A DNA stretch of 64,000 bases from Citrus sinensis (GCF_022201045.2 NC_068564.1:26813001-26877000), one strand, 5' to 3'. Numbered from the stretch's first letter, positions 41,173 to 54,906 are shown. Program-made: numbers and translations. Notes: generated by a model not told the origin, from the sequence alone.

Positions 41173-44100
41173 TATTGGTGTCAGAGCATTTTTTTTTCTT
41201 GAAGGACCTGTGAGTTGTGTGAGTCTAAACATGAAGCAAAAACACAATAACCAAAAAACCACAAATATAATTACCTTCAAGAATGGAAATTGAAACCGAT
41301 TTCTCCCATATTACACCACCAATTTTTTATGGTGATAACTATTAAGTCTGGTATGTTAAAATGACAGTCTATCTGGAAGCATTAGATCTTTGGGAAGCTA
41401 TAGAGGAAGATTATGATGTGCCACCATTGCCTTCAAATCCTACAATGGCTCAACTTAAGACCCACAAAGAGAGGAAGACCAGGAAGTCAAAAGCTAAAGC
41501 TTGCCTATTCACTGTTGTTTCAAGCATTATCTTTACAAGAATTACGAATTTGGAGTCAACGAAGAGTATATGGGACTACCTCAATAAGGAATACCTGGGT
41601 AATGAAAGAACTAAAAATATGCAGGCACTCAACTTGATTAGGGAGTTTGAAATGCTGAAAATGAAGGAAACATAAACCATCAAAGACTACTCTGACAAGC
41701 TGCAGAGTATAGTAAATAAAGTGAGGTTGCTTGGTAAGAACTTCTCTAATGAACAAAAAATTCTTGTTACTGTGCCTGAAATATATGAGTCTAAAATTTC
41801 TTCACTAGAAGAATCTAAGGATTTGTCAAGAATATTCTTGGCAGAATTGGTAAATGCATTACAGGCACCAAAGCAACGGAGAATGATGAGAAAAGAAGAA
41901 ACGATGGAGGGAGCTCTTCAAGCAAAGGCAGAAAGTTCAAGAGCAGGTAAAGACAGGAACAACAAAAAGAAGAAAAAGGCTGGCAACAACAACAACAGGA
42001 ACAAGGATGAGACCTATCCAGCATGCCCACACTGCAAAAAGACAAACCATTTACAAAGGAAGTGTTGGTGGAGGCCCGTGTCAAGTGCAAAAAATGTGGT
42101 AAGATTGGACACATGGAGCAGATTTGCAAGTTTCAACAACCTGAAGAGGCAAATACTTCTTCGGAGCAACGTGAAAAAGAGCAACTTTTTATCCCAACAT
42201 GCTTCGCGACAAGCAACAGCTCTTATAAGTCCTAGTTGATTGACAGTGGCTGCACAAACCACATGACTAATGACCAAGAGCTCTTCAAAAAACTTGATAA
42301 AACAATCATTTCCAAAGTAAAAATTGGAAATAGTGAATTTATTTCAGCCAAAGGGAAATGAACAGTGGCTTTAGAAAGCTTAACAGGTTTGAAGTATATT
42401 ACTGATGTTCTATATGTGCCTAATATTGACCAGAACCTGCTTAGTGTTGGCCAACTGATTAAAAAAGGCTTCAAAGTTATATTTGAAGACAAATGGTGCT
42501 TGATCAAATACGTGGAAGGTAGAGGTGTATTCAAGTTGAAGATGAAAGAAAAAAGCTTTGCTTTAAATCTATTGGAGGAGGAGGAGCAAATAGCATTTTC
42601 AAGCACTGTATCCAATGCAGTATTGTGGCATAGAAGGTTCGGGCATTTCCACCATGATGGACTTCTATATATGCAGAGACATAATTTGGTGAAAGGTGTT
42701 CCTTTGCTGGAGGACAAGCTAGCAGATTGTGTGGCTTGTCAATATAGCAAGCAAACTAGAAAACCTTTCCCTCAAACAACATGGAAATCAACACACAAGC
42801 TGCAACTTGTACACACAAATGTTGGAGGACCTCAGAAAACATCATTTTTAAATGGTAGTAAATATTATGTTGTATTTATTGATGAATATACCAGATTTTG
42901 CTGGAAATATAAAGCTTTAGTGGAGAATCAAAGTGGTTGTAGGATGCAAAAGATAAGGTCTGATAATGGGAAAGAATACACAAATGACACTTTTGACAAG
43001 TTCTGCGAAGAAGCTGGTATTGAACACCAACTCACAACTCATTACACACCACGACAAAATGGTGTAAGTGAGAGAAAAAATCGAACGATTATGGAAATGA
43101 CAAGGTGTATGCTGTATGAAAAGGAAATGCCAAAGAAGTTGTGGCCGAAGGCTGCAAATACTGTAGTTTGTTTTCTGAATAGGCTGCCAACAAGGGTTTT
43201 GCAGAAAAAAAATCCTCCATTTGAAGTGTGGTTTGGTTACAAACCGAATTTGTAGAACCTAAAAACTTTTGGTTGTCTTTGTTTCTCTCATGTACCATAG
43301 GTAAAGCAAGACAAACTTGATAAGAAGGCAGACCATGAGTTTTTATTGGATATAACGATTCTTCAAAGGCTTACAGTATTTTTCAACCACAAAATGGAAA
43401 AATTCTTGTAAGCAGAGACGTCAAGTTTATAGAGGATAAATAATGGAATTGGGAGCAGGGTATAAAAAAGTAGTTGATAGAGACACCGCAATATGTTGAT
43501 AACGACATAGATGATGTCCCAGTTAGAGGTACAAGGCCCTTATATGATGTTTATGAAAGAAGTAATGTTGCTATTTTTGAGCCTACATAATTTAAAGAAG
43601 CAAATAAGGACAGCAAGTGGATTGAAGCAATGAAAGAGGAGCTCAAAATGAATGAAAAAAATGACACATGGGAGATGGTGAATAAGCCTCAACACAAAAA
43701 GATTATTAGAGTCAAATGAGTTTACAGGACCAAACTTAATGCAGATAGTTCTGTAAATAAATACAAAGTCATATTAGTGGTGAAGGGGTATAGTCAAGTG
43801 TTTGGGGTAGATTTCTCAAAAACTTTTGCTCCGGTGGCACACTTGGATACAATTAGGATGTTACTTGCTTTGGCAGCACAAAAAGGATGGAAGACTTATC
43901 AGTTAGATCTAAAATCTGCTTTTTTAAATGGTTATCTTCAAGAGGAGATTTATGTAGAGCAGTCTAAAAGATTCCAAGTCAAGGGACAAGAGGAGAAAGT
44001 CTACTTGTTGAAGAAGGCCTTATATGGTCTTAAACAGGCTCCTAGAGCTTGGTACAACAAGATTAATGAATACTTCCAAAGTCTTGGATTCATTAAAAGT

Positions 44101-45106
44101 CAAAGTGAAGCTACATTATATGTAAAAGGAACAAATGCTAACTCAATTATAGTTTTTGTTTATGTTGATGATCTCCTTGTTACATGAAGTAATGAGAAGC
44201 TGGTACAGGAGTTAAAAGCTGAAATGCTCAAAGTATTTGAAATGACAGACCTTGGCTTGATGTCCTATTTCTTGGGAATGGAGGTGACGTAAGATCATGA
44301 TGGAGTCTTCATAAGCCAAAAGAAGTATGTAAAGGAAATACTAAAAAAACTTCACATGGAAGATTGTAAAAGTATCAGCACGCCAATGAATCAGAACGAG
44401 AAATTTAACAAAGATGATGGAGCAGAAAAAGTTGAAGAAAGCAAATATAGAAGCCTGATTGGTTGTTTGATGTATCTTATAGCCACCAGACCAGACATGA
44501 TGTTTACGGTAAGCTTGCTATCAAGATTCAGGCATTGCGCCAGTGAAGTGCATTTTCAAGCAGCCAAAAGGATTGTAAGATATATTGAGGGCACAACAAA
44601 TTATGGCATTAAATATTCTTATTGTCAGAATTTTAAGTTTCATGGTTTTTCTGATAGTGATTGGGCAGGCTCTGTTGATGACATGAGAAGTACAACAAAT
44701 TTTTGTTTCAGGAATTTTTTCATGGTCTTCAAAGAAGCAAGATGTAATAGCTTAAAGTACAACAGAGGCTGAATATGTAGCAGCAAATGCTATGGTAAAT
44801 CAAGGAATTTGGACTAGAAAAATACTTGCAGATTTACATATAGACCAAAATGAGCCAATGCAAATTCATGTAGATAACCAAGCTGCAATTGCAATCTCAA
44901 ATGATCCTGTTTTTCATGGCAAGACTAAGCATTTCAAGATCAAGTTGTATCACTTGAGAGAAGTACAAAAGGGTGGCGAAATTAAATTGCTTTATTGCAA
45001 GACTGAGAAACAAGTTGCAGACATCTTTACCAAGGCTCTGCCAAAAGATATATTTGAAATGTTAAGAAACAAATTAGGCCTCTGCAGCTACTAAGACAAG
45101 GAGAAG

Positions 45107-45371
45107 TGTTGGAAACGTGTCTTTGTTGCTTCAGTAACATATTTGCTGAATAATTGGTCAACAAACCAAGTCTTTAGGAATATTTGGTTAGATGTGGCTT
45201 GATGTTAGGAAGATATTTTGTTTTCTGTTATGTTTTCTAACTCTGTATAAAAGAGTATTGCAGTGAATAACAATTGTATTCCACTAAAAAATCTCTCTTC
45301 CTTTAGTTACTTTCAAATATTTTTCTTTTATTGTTATAATTTTCTGCCTTGTTCTCTGCAATAAATCTACA
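45107..45371 (+). repeat. Right LTR of the copia fossil
   Basis: It is 265 bp and about 92 percent identical by eye to the left LTR, with the same ends. Confidence 0.9.
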
Positions 45372-46079
45372 AAGTTATTAGAAGAGAAGACAAATAAGTG
45401 CATCCCTCAGGATTTGATTTATAATTTGACAACAATTTTAACAGCCAGTCCACTGTTTTGAATGAGCATTGATAAATTAATCACATAACTGAAAAGGATT
45501 AAGCACATTGCTGACAAAACTCCATCTATTGATCAGCTCATAGCAACCGATTTCATTTTCCATAAGAAAATCAAGTGATAATACAATCACAAATTGATAA
45601 GGTTTTAGTGTATAGGATGCGCTGAATCAATGGTAGAGGATTTATTTCTTATTTTTATTTTTTTCATCCTAACAATCATCGGGCAGTGAATCCTTGTGCT
45701 TCAGAATGCACCAGGACAAGAGGAGGTATAGAAAGGTGATTTTGCATTAGACCCCTTCCTGAATATAAAACAAATAGATGGGCATTTGAGTAATTTAGCA
45801 GCTCTAAAGAACCGTACTGTTAAAGCTTGAGGTGCAAGTTTTCCATTTAATTAATTAATTGCTAAGGAACAATTTAACAACTGAAACACTATTTCATTTT
45901 TTTTTAAAATAAAAAGGAAAAAAAACACAACATCAACTGCTAACACGTGTATTTATGTCATAAAATGTAACAGAAGTTCGAAACTTTTCCCACTGCTGAA
46001 GCTCCTTTTCTGGTTGCCCAGAAACCCATTTTGGCTGACCACTCCTAAGGCGTCAATGTTCTATTTCTAGGTTTACAGG
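45372..46079. other. Duplicated spacer between PMD copies E and F
   Basis: No gene is seen. It resembles the spacer after copy F (about 49600-50220), sharing TTAAGCACATTGCT and, at 45740-45790, GATTTTGCATT and GAATATAAAACAA. The copia element was inserted into this spacer. Confidence 0.55.
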
Positions 46080-48392
46080 AGGAATCATCAGAAGAAGTTG
46101 GTGTGGAAGACTTGAAGTGAGAGAAAAGATGATGGTTTCACTGACGGGCTGTGAAAACCCGACAAGGAGACTAGCCCATTTTCCCAAACCTTGCGTAAAC
46201 TCCATTAAAGGCCAAGTTTTTGAGCTTCCAGCGCAATGTCTTTCTTCAATACCTGTTACTTCTGAGCCAAAAAACTGGCCTTTAAAGTTAAAATTTCACG
46301 GATGGAGGTTGCCGCAACATGATTGGAAGAAATGGGTTGAAAAGATGGCTGCTTTGCATGAATCTACTTGGAAGAAAGCTGGTATTCGTTAAGCAATCTT
46401 CAATTCCACGTATGAAATCGGAAGAAACGATGATTTGGTTCTTGGCCTTGCAGAGAAACAGTGTCCAGAGACAAAAAGCTTCATTTTTTCTTGGGGAGAG
46501 GCTACAATTACACTAGAAGATATGATGATTTCAGGGTGCTCAGTGTTGGGTTCCCCTGTATTTAGCCCTCTTGTAGCAGATGAAATGAAGGCAGTAGAAG
46601 AGGAGTTGAACCAAGTCAGAATGGAACTTCAAAACAGTGCTTCTCAAAAGGCCAGACATTCTATATGGCTGAAAAGATTTATGGATAGAGGGAGTGAAAT
46701 TGAGCATGAAGCATTTCTTGCACTGTGGTTGTCAAGGTTTGTTTTTCCATTTTCCTTTAGAACAGTTTCCAAATCTGTTTTCCCTATCGCTTTACATTTA
46801 GCTAGAGGGACTAGAATTGTGCTTGCACCTGCTGTTCTTGCCAGCATTTACAGAGGTTTGAGTTGAGTTTGTTGAAAGAAAAGATTGTTGCTTTCTTTGA
46901 GTTAGTCAGTTGCGAGGGTGAAGTTTGTGAATCTGCAACTATTATACTTTCACCGTTTCAGTTAGTACAATGTTGGGCATGCGAAAGGTTTATAGAATTG
47001 AGACCAACGCCTAATCCAACAAAAAAAGGTGAGCCAAGATTTGCTCGATGGCACAAGATAAGGACGGGAGTTGAGAATGTGAGAACAGTTTTGGATTCAG
47101 CCAAAGACAGTTTTCATTGGCACCCCTATGTTAGAACCTTGAAAAACTGGGATTTGCCCATGTTTTATCGATATGTGGGTGTCTATTGATGCTGATGTGA
47201 CAGAGGAAATTCTGTTATTTGCTCGGTGCTTGAGGATTCGAAGCTGCTTGGTCTTGATTGTATAGAGCAGTACCTTCCTCATCATGTAGCAATGCAGTTC
47301 GGAATGGACCAAGACCTTCCAGCTCATGTTGCTCGGGTAAATGAGAGTTGTTGGATTACATGGAAGTATTACAGTAAGCCGATCACTAATGCCACATTGT
47401 ATATTTCATCTCGTTTCTTTGAGGCTGATGGTACCACCCGATACTTGGAGTGGTGGAAGCAATCGCTATCATGTTTGCATGGTGCAAGTGATGGTGCTTT
47501 GCCAAAGAAAAGAATTCTCATCAGTTCTGAGTTAGCACCAAACAGATCAAAAGGCAGGAAAAAAAGAGGTTTCAACAGTTTTGATGGGAAGCCAGGGAAG
47601 GCAAGTGAAATCAAATCAAGTGTTAGTGTCTCATGGTCCAGGCTAACATCAAAAAGATCAAAAAGAACGAAGAAAAGGAACTTCACATCAAGGATTAACA
47701 CAATGCCAAGGAAATTGGACAGAACAACCGAATTGGTTTGTGCCTCGAGTAGGCCCTACATCTCTCTGGCAGGTAAGAAAAATTCATTGGGGACTTCAAA
47801 ACAGAAGAGGAGTTATGCCAAAGCTTCCGTTGCTCTTGGTTCTATTCTGAAGAGAGCAAAAGCATTGGTGCAGATTTCAAACAAAGAGAAGGAAGTTAGT
47901 GATGCATATGCTTCTGCTGAATCACTTCCAAAAAAGCTACCACTGGATCTAATAGCAATGATGGAAGCTGACAATTCCCCCATTTCTCCTGGTTTTCCTC
48001 CCAAATTTCATTTAGTCCCAGCAAGGGATTCAACTAAGAAAGATAATCTGGCAAATAAAGACACTTTGAAATCCAGCAAAAAGCAGAATGATGTTTGTTA
48101 CATCAATCTAAAACTTTTTCCCCTTTAATTTCAGATAATGAGGATGATAAAAATTTTGAGCCACTGAGTAAGTTGGCAGATGGTGGACCAGAGACACCAA
48201 TAGAAGATGCAACAGAGAGTGCAGCAAGTTGTGTTGTTCAAGATATCCTGGTGAGGAACCAGGGCAGTGATGAAGATGGGAAGAATTATGGTTGTTAAGT
48301 ACCGGAGGAACTCGAAGCCTGGGTTAGTGGGCTTGAGAAGATTGTTGCAGAGCTAAAGGCAGAGAGATTTGGTCCTAAAAGGCCAGTCATAG
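46080..48392 (+). pseudogene. PMD gene, copy F, broken but nearly full-length
   Basis: The unit aligns end to end with intact copy D. The start codon is lost: the position before GAGGAATCATCAGAA reads CAG instead of ATG. Further damage includes a TAA after WKKAGIR (46390), frame changes near 46865, 47175 and 47235, and stops near 48126 and 48296. Recognisable blocks remain throughout: LAEKQCPETKSFIFSWGEAT, EHEAFLALWLSRFVFPFS, IALHLARGTRIVLAPAV, EQYLPHHVAMQFGMDQDLPA, PISPGFPPKFHL and the C-terminal ELEAWVSGLEKIVAELKAER. The basic linker (KRSKRTKKRNF) is also kept. It is the closest relative of copy E and presumably inactive. Confidence 0.85.
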
Positions 48393-50320
48393 CATCCGAA
48401 TGATTGAAATCATGTTTAAGATGATAAATGAGATTGTTGTAGTTCTAGCACTTCAGCTAGGTATATTAGATTAAGCTCTTACCCATTTAGCATGGGTTAG
48501 TTTTGGTCTTTGCAAAACCAAAAGTTGTACTTAAAAACCATTATCTGAAGATATGATGCCTTTTCTTCATTTTGATTTCTGCTTCAGAAAGATTGGTCTC
48601 TTTCACATGGAGTTATCACAACCAGCAGTAAACTTGTAATTTCTTTGAAAGTTTCGGAGTTATTACAAGATTGTTTCTGCAGAAAATAAATTCTGAAGCC
48701 TCTTGTGGATGAGACTTCAACTCAAAAGGCTTTTCACTATTTCAGTTCATTAATAGTTTGAGGAGCATTAGTAGTCTGAGCTTGGCTTGGAAAAATACAG
48801 TCAAGAATAAACTGGCGGGGAAAAGAAATATCAATTAACATCAAATGCATCAAACTAAGCAACAAAGGTTTAAACATTTATTTCTGAATGGTTTGGGGAT
48901 ATAAACTAGTACAGGGTCATTTCTTAGAGGAATGAACTTGGTCCCAGCATTTCGAACTAACAACCTAGCAACCTGTATGACATCATTGACTTGAAATGAA
49001 ATGCTCACAAGGCTTCAGGAAAACCAAACTGGTTTGTGGTAGTTGCCACACATGCAATGAAAATGTCGGCAGTGTATTGAGAAGATGAATTATCAACCCT
49101 TTGCAACATATTCTCCAGCTTCAGAGCCATATTTGGCTGTGCTTCCAACTTCTATATCCATCTTGATAATCTATCACATCCCATCAGCCACCACAATCCA
49201 AACAAATATAACATGGTCATGACTTGATAATATTGCAACAAAACAAAACAAAGCATTGCATTCATTTATAGTTGGAAAAAAGATTCACATCCCTCAGAAT
49301 CACTGAATCATCAAAGATCAGGCCACTACTTTTAGATTGCATAGCATTCATCATAGGGATGTGGAAACTATGATACATATATAGCTTACAAAGAACACTA
49401 CACTCAGTACAGATTTATGGTACAATAATTCAGTGCTTTTAAACTTATAAATCTTCCCATGAAAAAGCAAAACAAACTTCCATAGAAAGATAGAAGCAAC
49501 AGCCAAGTTTCAACAGAGAAAGACACATATGTCCACACAAAATTAATTCAAGGATTCTGAAAAAGCAACTGATATATGAGTTGATAAGTTTCAAACACAA
49601 TCGAAACTAAAGAAGCCCATCCTTTGGGATTAATATTTCATCAGTAACCAACAATCAGTCCAATACTTTTAATTTGCTTACTACTCATCATCGGGATGCA
49701 ATGAATCTAACCAGCCAAATATCAGCAGATCACAAAGAGGCTATCTATGTTCACAAAACATTGAAACGTTAAGCACATTGCTCACCACTACTTTTAATTT
49801 CAAAATCATTCTTCATAGGGACTTAAAAAGTCAAATTCTTTAGCAACAGAAAATGCAAACCAAAAAGCAGATAAAAGTCATAAACACAACTGAACAGCAA
49901 ATAAAACTCAATCAACCCGCAACATGGAAAATGAGATAACAAAAAAAAAAATTCAGATTGGTGATGAAAAAAAGAAATTTTATCAGACAATGGATTTAAG
50001 AGTTAGTTTCTCCTCTTCATCTCCGACTTCCTACAAAAGAGAAGAACAGCTAATACAGTGGATGACTTGATGCCGGCTTTTTGTTTGGATTTATCATGGA
50101 TAGAATAAAAAGGTAATTTTGCATTTGTAGTCCTTGTGATATAACATAATTAAACTAAACCCATTCTTGGATATAAAACAAGTATAGGGACTTTTCAGTA
50201 ATTTAAAGAAATTGTGGACCCAGTTGGACTGATTTTACACTTTTTTGTTGTGTAGCTGAATTTTGAAGTAGCTGAATGTTGAAGATTTCGAGCAAGGGTT
50301 TCTTCAAAAAATCAATAATT
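48393..50320. other. Spacer between the PMD array and the Ole e 1-like gene
   Basis: No gene is seen. It starts as PMD 3' flank. Around 49075-49140 it contains ATCAACCCTTTGCAACA followed by a TTC-AGC-TC block, also present after copy E near 40670. The end, close to 50220, is the promoter of the next gene and resembles the spacer before copy F, so the duplication reached this point. Confidence 0.5.
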
Positions 50321-52488
50321 ATGGAATCACAGAAGAAAAAATTGGTGATGGGTTTCTTTGGTTTTCTGTTAACAATAATATTTTTTGCATCAAATGTTGA
50401 AGCTTGGACTGGTGAGATTCACGGAAGAGTTGTCTGTGATGTCTGTGGTGATTCCTCCATTGGACCTGAAGACCATGTTCTTGAAGGTCACTATCTCTCT
50501 CTCTTTTATTTGGTAAATTTTGTTTTTTTGGCTGTATTTTTTGCTGTTTGGTTATGTTTTTCTGCTCTATGTTGACTCTGGCTTGTGATATTTAATGGGT
50601 TGCTGACTTTAATTTACAGATTGTGATAAAGCTTCTGCCTTTTGAGTAGTTAGTGGGTGTTAATTTGCTTTGAGCTTATCAAAGATTGTAATCAGGCAAT
50701 ATTTATATTTCAATGCATTGGGATAATGAGTTGGAGAATGATGAAATTGTACTCAAATTTGCTATTATTCTGTTTCTCTGAATTTTATACACTGTAATGG
50801 CTGTCTATAATTTGCAAAATGGGGATCTGAAGTTATTGGGTTTGCTAAGAATTGATTTGATTGCTGCTTAAACTTGTGGGAAAACAAGATGCTGAACACA
50901 TTGGTTGGTGTTGTTTATATGTTATGATTTCTTCTTTCTTGCTAGTTTGCTTCTGTCTCTCATACCAATTCTGCTTGGAAGGAATTCTAAATACGCCTTT
51001 ATTGGTTTATCCTGTAAGAGACTCCTATTATCTGCCAAAATTGGTTTCCTCTGGATTCAAGAAAACAAATGCTTATCCGGTAGCTAGCAGTTGTAATTTA
51101 TGATGTTAGGCATTTTTCTCTCATAGACAAATATTCTAGGAAATGAGAGCGCATAAATCAGCTGAATGCAATTGTAACATATAATGCATTCTTTAATTGC
51201 TAAGACTCGGGTGCTAAAAATTGACATCAAATATAGTCATATGTTATCCTTCCAGTGTTGTGTTTATTTGCTGGTTCAGTATAGTTACTTCACTTGAGTG
51301 CTATTTTACAATGAATGTTTTAGCTCAGTTTTCATAATTGGTTTTGTTGAAAGTTTAGACTGATCTAGAGATTGGCGATGCTTGTCATCTACTCGTGGAG
51401 TTTCTCTCGTGTGACTGTGATAGTCATCATGCCAGCACTCTTAAACTTAGGTGTCTTAAATTCTTCAAGGCGCATAGGGAGACTGCTAAGGTGTATTAAA
51501 CCATCTTATTATGATGAGACTTCTTTGCTACCATTCTTTTCCTTAGTTGTTGGGAAGTCAAAATTCTAGCTTCTCTGCCTTATTTATTTTAGATTTTAAA
51601 TAAGTACACAAATTTTTGGGTATTATTGAAAAAAAGAGAGGATTTTGTAGTACAAGGACTAAACAATGTTAACATACTTAATTTAGCTGCGAATAGTGTC
51701 CTGTAAATTTTGAGAACAAAATTGATTTTTTTTCCTGCCCTTACCTTATTGTTGGTGCGTGTCTCTAGTGATATCTCTGGAAACTCTAAATGACTTTTAA
51801 GTATTGTGCAAGTAAAAGACAATATTCCACGGATTCATTTTATCTCGTCCTCTGGTTGTGCTTGTCATTGCAAAGTTGCACATATTGTAAATCAAGTATA
51901 AACCCTTGGGAAGAAATTGGAAACCCTGCAAAATTTATAATTCTATTTTATTTGTCTTAACTTAAAATGACACTTAATAATCGAATTAACCCTTTTGTTA
52001 TAACTGAAGTTCTGTTCACTAAGATCCACCCTTTAGGCTAGATTCTGCCCTCCCAAGTACCAAAGAGAAGAAGGTAGGATGGACCATTTAACATTATAAA
52101 GTTGTGGATTTTTATAATCTTCGGTCATCTATAGGGATGGGGATTGAAATTTATGGAGCTTCAATAAAATTTTGTTGTTGATGCATGTTCCTCTGGTCAA
52201 ATAGGTGCTGAGGTTGCTGTTCTTTGCATAACAAAATCTGGGGAAGTCTTAAACTATCAAGCATTTACAAATGCTAAGGGAATGTACACAGTAGCAGAGA
52301 CAATGCCTGAGAGTGATCGCTGGGATGCTTGTCTGGCACGGCCTATCAGCAGTTTCCATGATCACTGCAGCCATCTAGGAGAAGGCAGTGCTGGGGTCAA
52401 GTTCACTTACAATCATCCATCAGGTTATTTTCACACCGTGAAACCTTTTGTCTATCGTCATGCTAGTGTGCCAACCTACTGCATTTAA
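50321..52488 (+). CDS. Pollen Ole e 1 / extensin-like secreted protein
   Basis: There are two exons, 50321-50486 and 52205-52488, joined GAAG|GT...AG|GTGCTG, for 149 residues. The start at 50321 was chosen because MESQKKKLVMGFFGFLLT gives a typical signal peptide, cleaved near VEA|WTG. The mature domain begins GEIHGRVVCDVCGD and carries six or more cysteines in the Ole e 1 pattern (VVCDVC, AVLCITKSG, WDACLARP, HDHCSHLG), with YTVAETMPESDRWD in the middle. Members are small cell-wall or extracellular proteins, often in pollen or roots; their biochemical role is not settled. The intron of 1.7 kb holds nothing recognisable. The promoter region is related to PMD-array spacer DNA, so its regulation may have changed during the duplication. 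Confidence 0.85.
50487..52204 (+). other. Intron 1 of the Ole e 1-like gene
   Basis: This 1.7-kb AT-rich intron is bounded by GT (50487) and AG (52204). The short frames inside show no family resemblance. Confidence 0.75.
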
Positions 52489-54096
52489 AAAATTCAGAGT
52501 GTTGGTGTGTACATGCTAATATGTATAAGATATCAAAATTTATGCTTGTTCTAAGTATAAGGTAATACAGAAAGAATGTTTCGTCATGTTTAACCATGTA
52601 TTCATGTTCGCCGTGGTATTACTAGTGAGCACCTCATTGTCACTGTCATAAGTATTTACATTTCCGCAAAAGTAATACAAGAAATCAAAGTTCTTTTAGA
52701 ATCGTCATACTTGCTACAGTTGAAAAATAAATGGAACTTGAAGGTTAATTTCAGACCGGAGCAGTTTTCTCAGTTTGAGGTATGTTACTGGTAAAGATTG
52801 ATAAATAGGTACACGCATGATGTGGATTCTTTTCACTGATTTGAATTTCCAGAATCAATTTGGAGGTTTGTTTTGAGTACAAGTAGATTATTAATCTTGG
52901 GTGTTAAAATCAAAATTTATTTTCTATCCAAAAAAAAAAAAAAATTATTCAACATCTGCAAATAATAAAATCATTCAAAGAACTTTAAGCAAGGACGGAC
53001 AATGGAATCGAGTATCAACGATGTTATTTCTCTTTTGTTCTGTGAAAGTTGCAATCACGACTACAAAATTTGCTGATCGTCCATTTATTATAATCCGACC
53101 TTTGTCAATAGGATATCCCATCATTTCCATTCGAAATGGTGAGGTGGTGGCATAGAGACAATAACTTGTAAATCTGATAAATAAAATGACTGATGATTGA
53201 TTACTAAGGATGGAGAAGATTAAGCTACTAGGTGCTGTATGAATTTTGCAGTACAAAGTATAACTAATTACATTTATTCTTTAAACACCATATTTTTATT
53301 TTTATTTATTGTAAATGCATTAATGCAATGATATATAAGAATGAATATATGTCTTCTCTAATTGATTTATAATTTTGCAATACAAAGTATAAGTAATTAG
53401 ATTTATTTTTTGTTGAGTCTCAATTAAAAGAGTTGTGTTTTGCTGAATTATTAATATGTAAAAAAAATATATATTACTTTTAGACTCTTTTATCTTAATT
53501 ATTATAAAATAAAAACGTAATTAATTATAAAATTTTATAGTGATTGGATGAATATAAGATAAAAAAAAAAATGGTCTAATGATAGTTTTCTTAAAATTTA
53601 ACTTAATTTTGATTAATTATGGAGAACCGTTGGATCTGTTAATAAAGGTGGCGGCGAGTGGAGACACCACTCCTGATGGAGACTAAATCAGACAATACAC
53701 GTGGCTACGACCAAAGCCCTTGGTTACTGTCATTTCATGTGGGCCGATATGCTGATATGGCGAGTATTCATAGGGGCATTGGACGTGTTCATGCAAGTAC
53801 CGAATCCAGCTTAAATGACTAACTCACCCCTACGAACAGAGCCTGGTCAATCTTCAAGCCTCCGCCCATCAGGGGTGTAAACGTCCATAAAAATCAACCG
53901 CAATTCGAAAGTTGCCAAACAGATGACGGGACAGACACAAAAGTGTGACGTTATAATGTAGGAGGGAAAAAAGGGAGACAGATTAACAGAACAGAGATTT
54001 AGAATGAGGATGAAACAAAGATTTGAAATTCCTTAAGACAAGCAAAACACAGGGAAAGAGAGAGCGCTTCCGAAGTCAAATCGTTGAAAAAGAAAG
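52489..54096. other. Spacer between Ole e 1-like and folate-transporter genes
   Basis: No gene is seen. The short frames at 52901-53256 are not supported. The last 450 bases are less AT-rich and should hold the promoter and 5' UTR of the transporter. Confidence 0.45.
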
Positions 54097-54857
54097 ATGA
54101 AACAGTTGAAAAATGCATTTGGCGTTTCATTTCTTTGGCTAATTTGCCTGATTTACTTCACCCAGGTTTCATTTCGACAATCTCTCTTGCAAAAAGTTCG
54201 ATCTTGATGAATTAAATCTTTCGGGTTTATGGTTTTGATCAATGGGGGTTTACTTTATTTTATTTTTTGAATATTTTTTAATATCCGGCCCTGGTGGGAT
54301 ATTTTGGTCGGTGAGCTTGTTGATTTTGGTATCTGGGTTATTTGTATGATATTGGTGATTTTTGGGTGTTTTATGTGATGAATTGATTGATTTGAAAATT
54401 GAAAATCTAGCTGCTGGTGTTTGTGATACTTCTGGTTTGTTTGTTTTATTTTTCATCTCAATGAGACTAATTAGTTTTTTTTTTTTTTTTCTCTCCTGTC
54501 ATGGTTTATGTCAATGCAGGGTTTCAGATCATTTGTGTGGACGGCGGTTTCCTATCAGTTGAAAGACAAGCTTAAGTTGTCCCCTTCAGCTTCTCAATTT
54601 GTGGCCGCGGTAGCATTTTTCCCATGGAGCATAAAACCTTTATACGGGTATGAATTTCTTAGCAATTTTATCGACTGGCCTTTGGAATTAATCATTTTAG
54701 AAAAAAAAAATTGTAATTTTGAATAAAATTGAATTATCATTAACTATGAAAAAAAATTATGTATATACATACAATTTGGTTTCTCATAGAGTCTATGAAA
54801 ATGCTATGTAAGATATAACTAGGATTTATAAGAAGGTTCTTATGTTCAGTAAATATT

Positions 54858-54906
<49 letters not shown>

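Larger units (their letters stand above)
40907..45371 (+). mobile_element. Ty1/copia LTR retrotransposon, near-complete fossil
   Basis: The element is 4.46 kb, with TG...CA long terminal repeats at 40907-41172 and 45107-45371 and a 5-bp target duplication AAGTT on each side (40902-40906, 45372-45376). A primer-binding site related to initiator tRNA-Met follows the left LTR (TTGGTGTCAGAGC), and a purine tract precedes the right LTR. Parts in order are gag with a CCHC knuckle, protease region, integrase, reverse transcriptase with YVDD, and RNase H, the copia order. It is broken, with roughly ten or more breaks. The two LTRs differ at about 20 of 265 positions by my count, suggesting insertion some millions of years ago. 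A Tork-like lineage is possible but not established. Confidence 0.9.

Noticed and set aside
52901-53256. Short overlapping frames on both strands before the folate transporter
   Set aside because: They look random, with no conserved motifs, and lie in low-complexity DNA.
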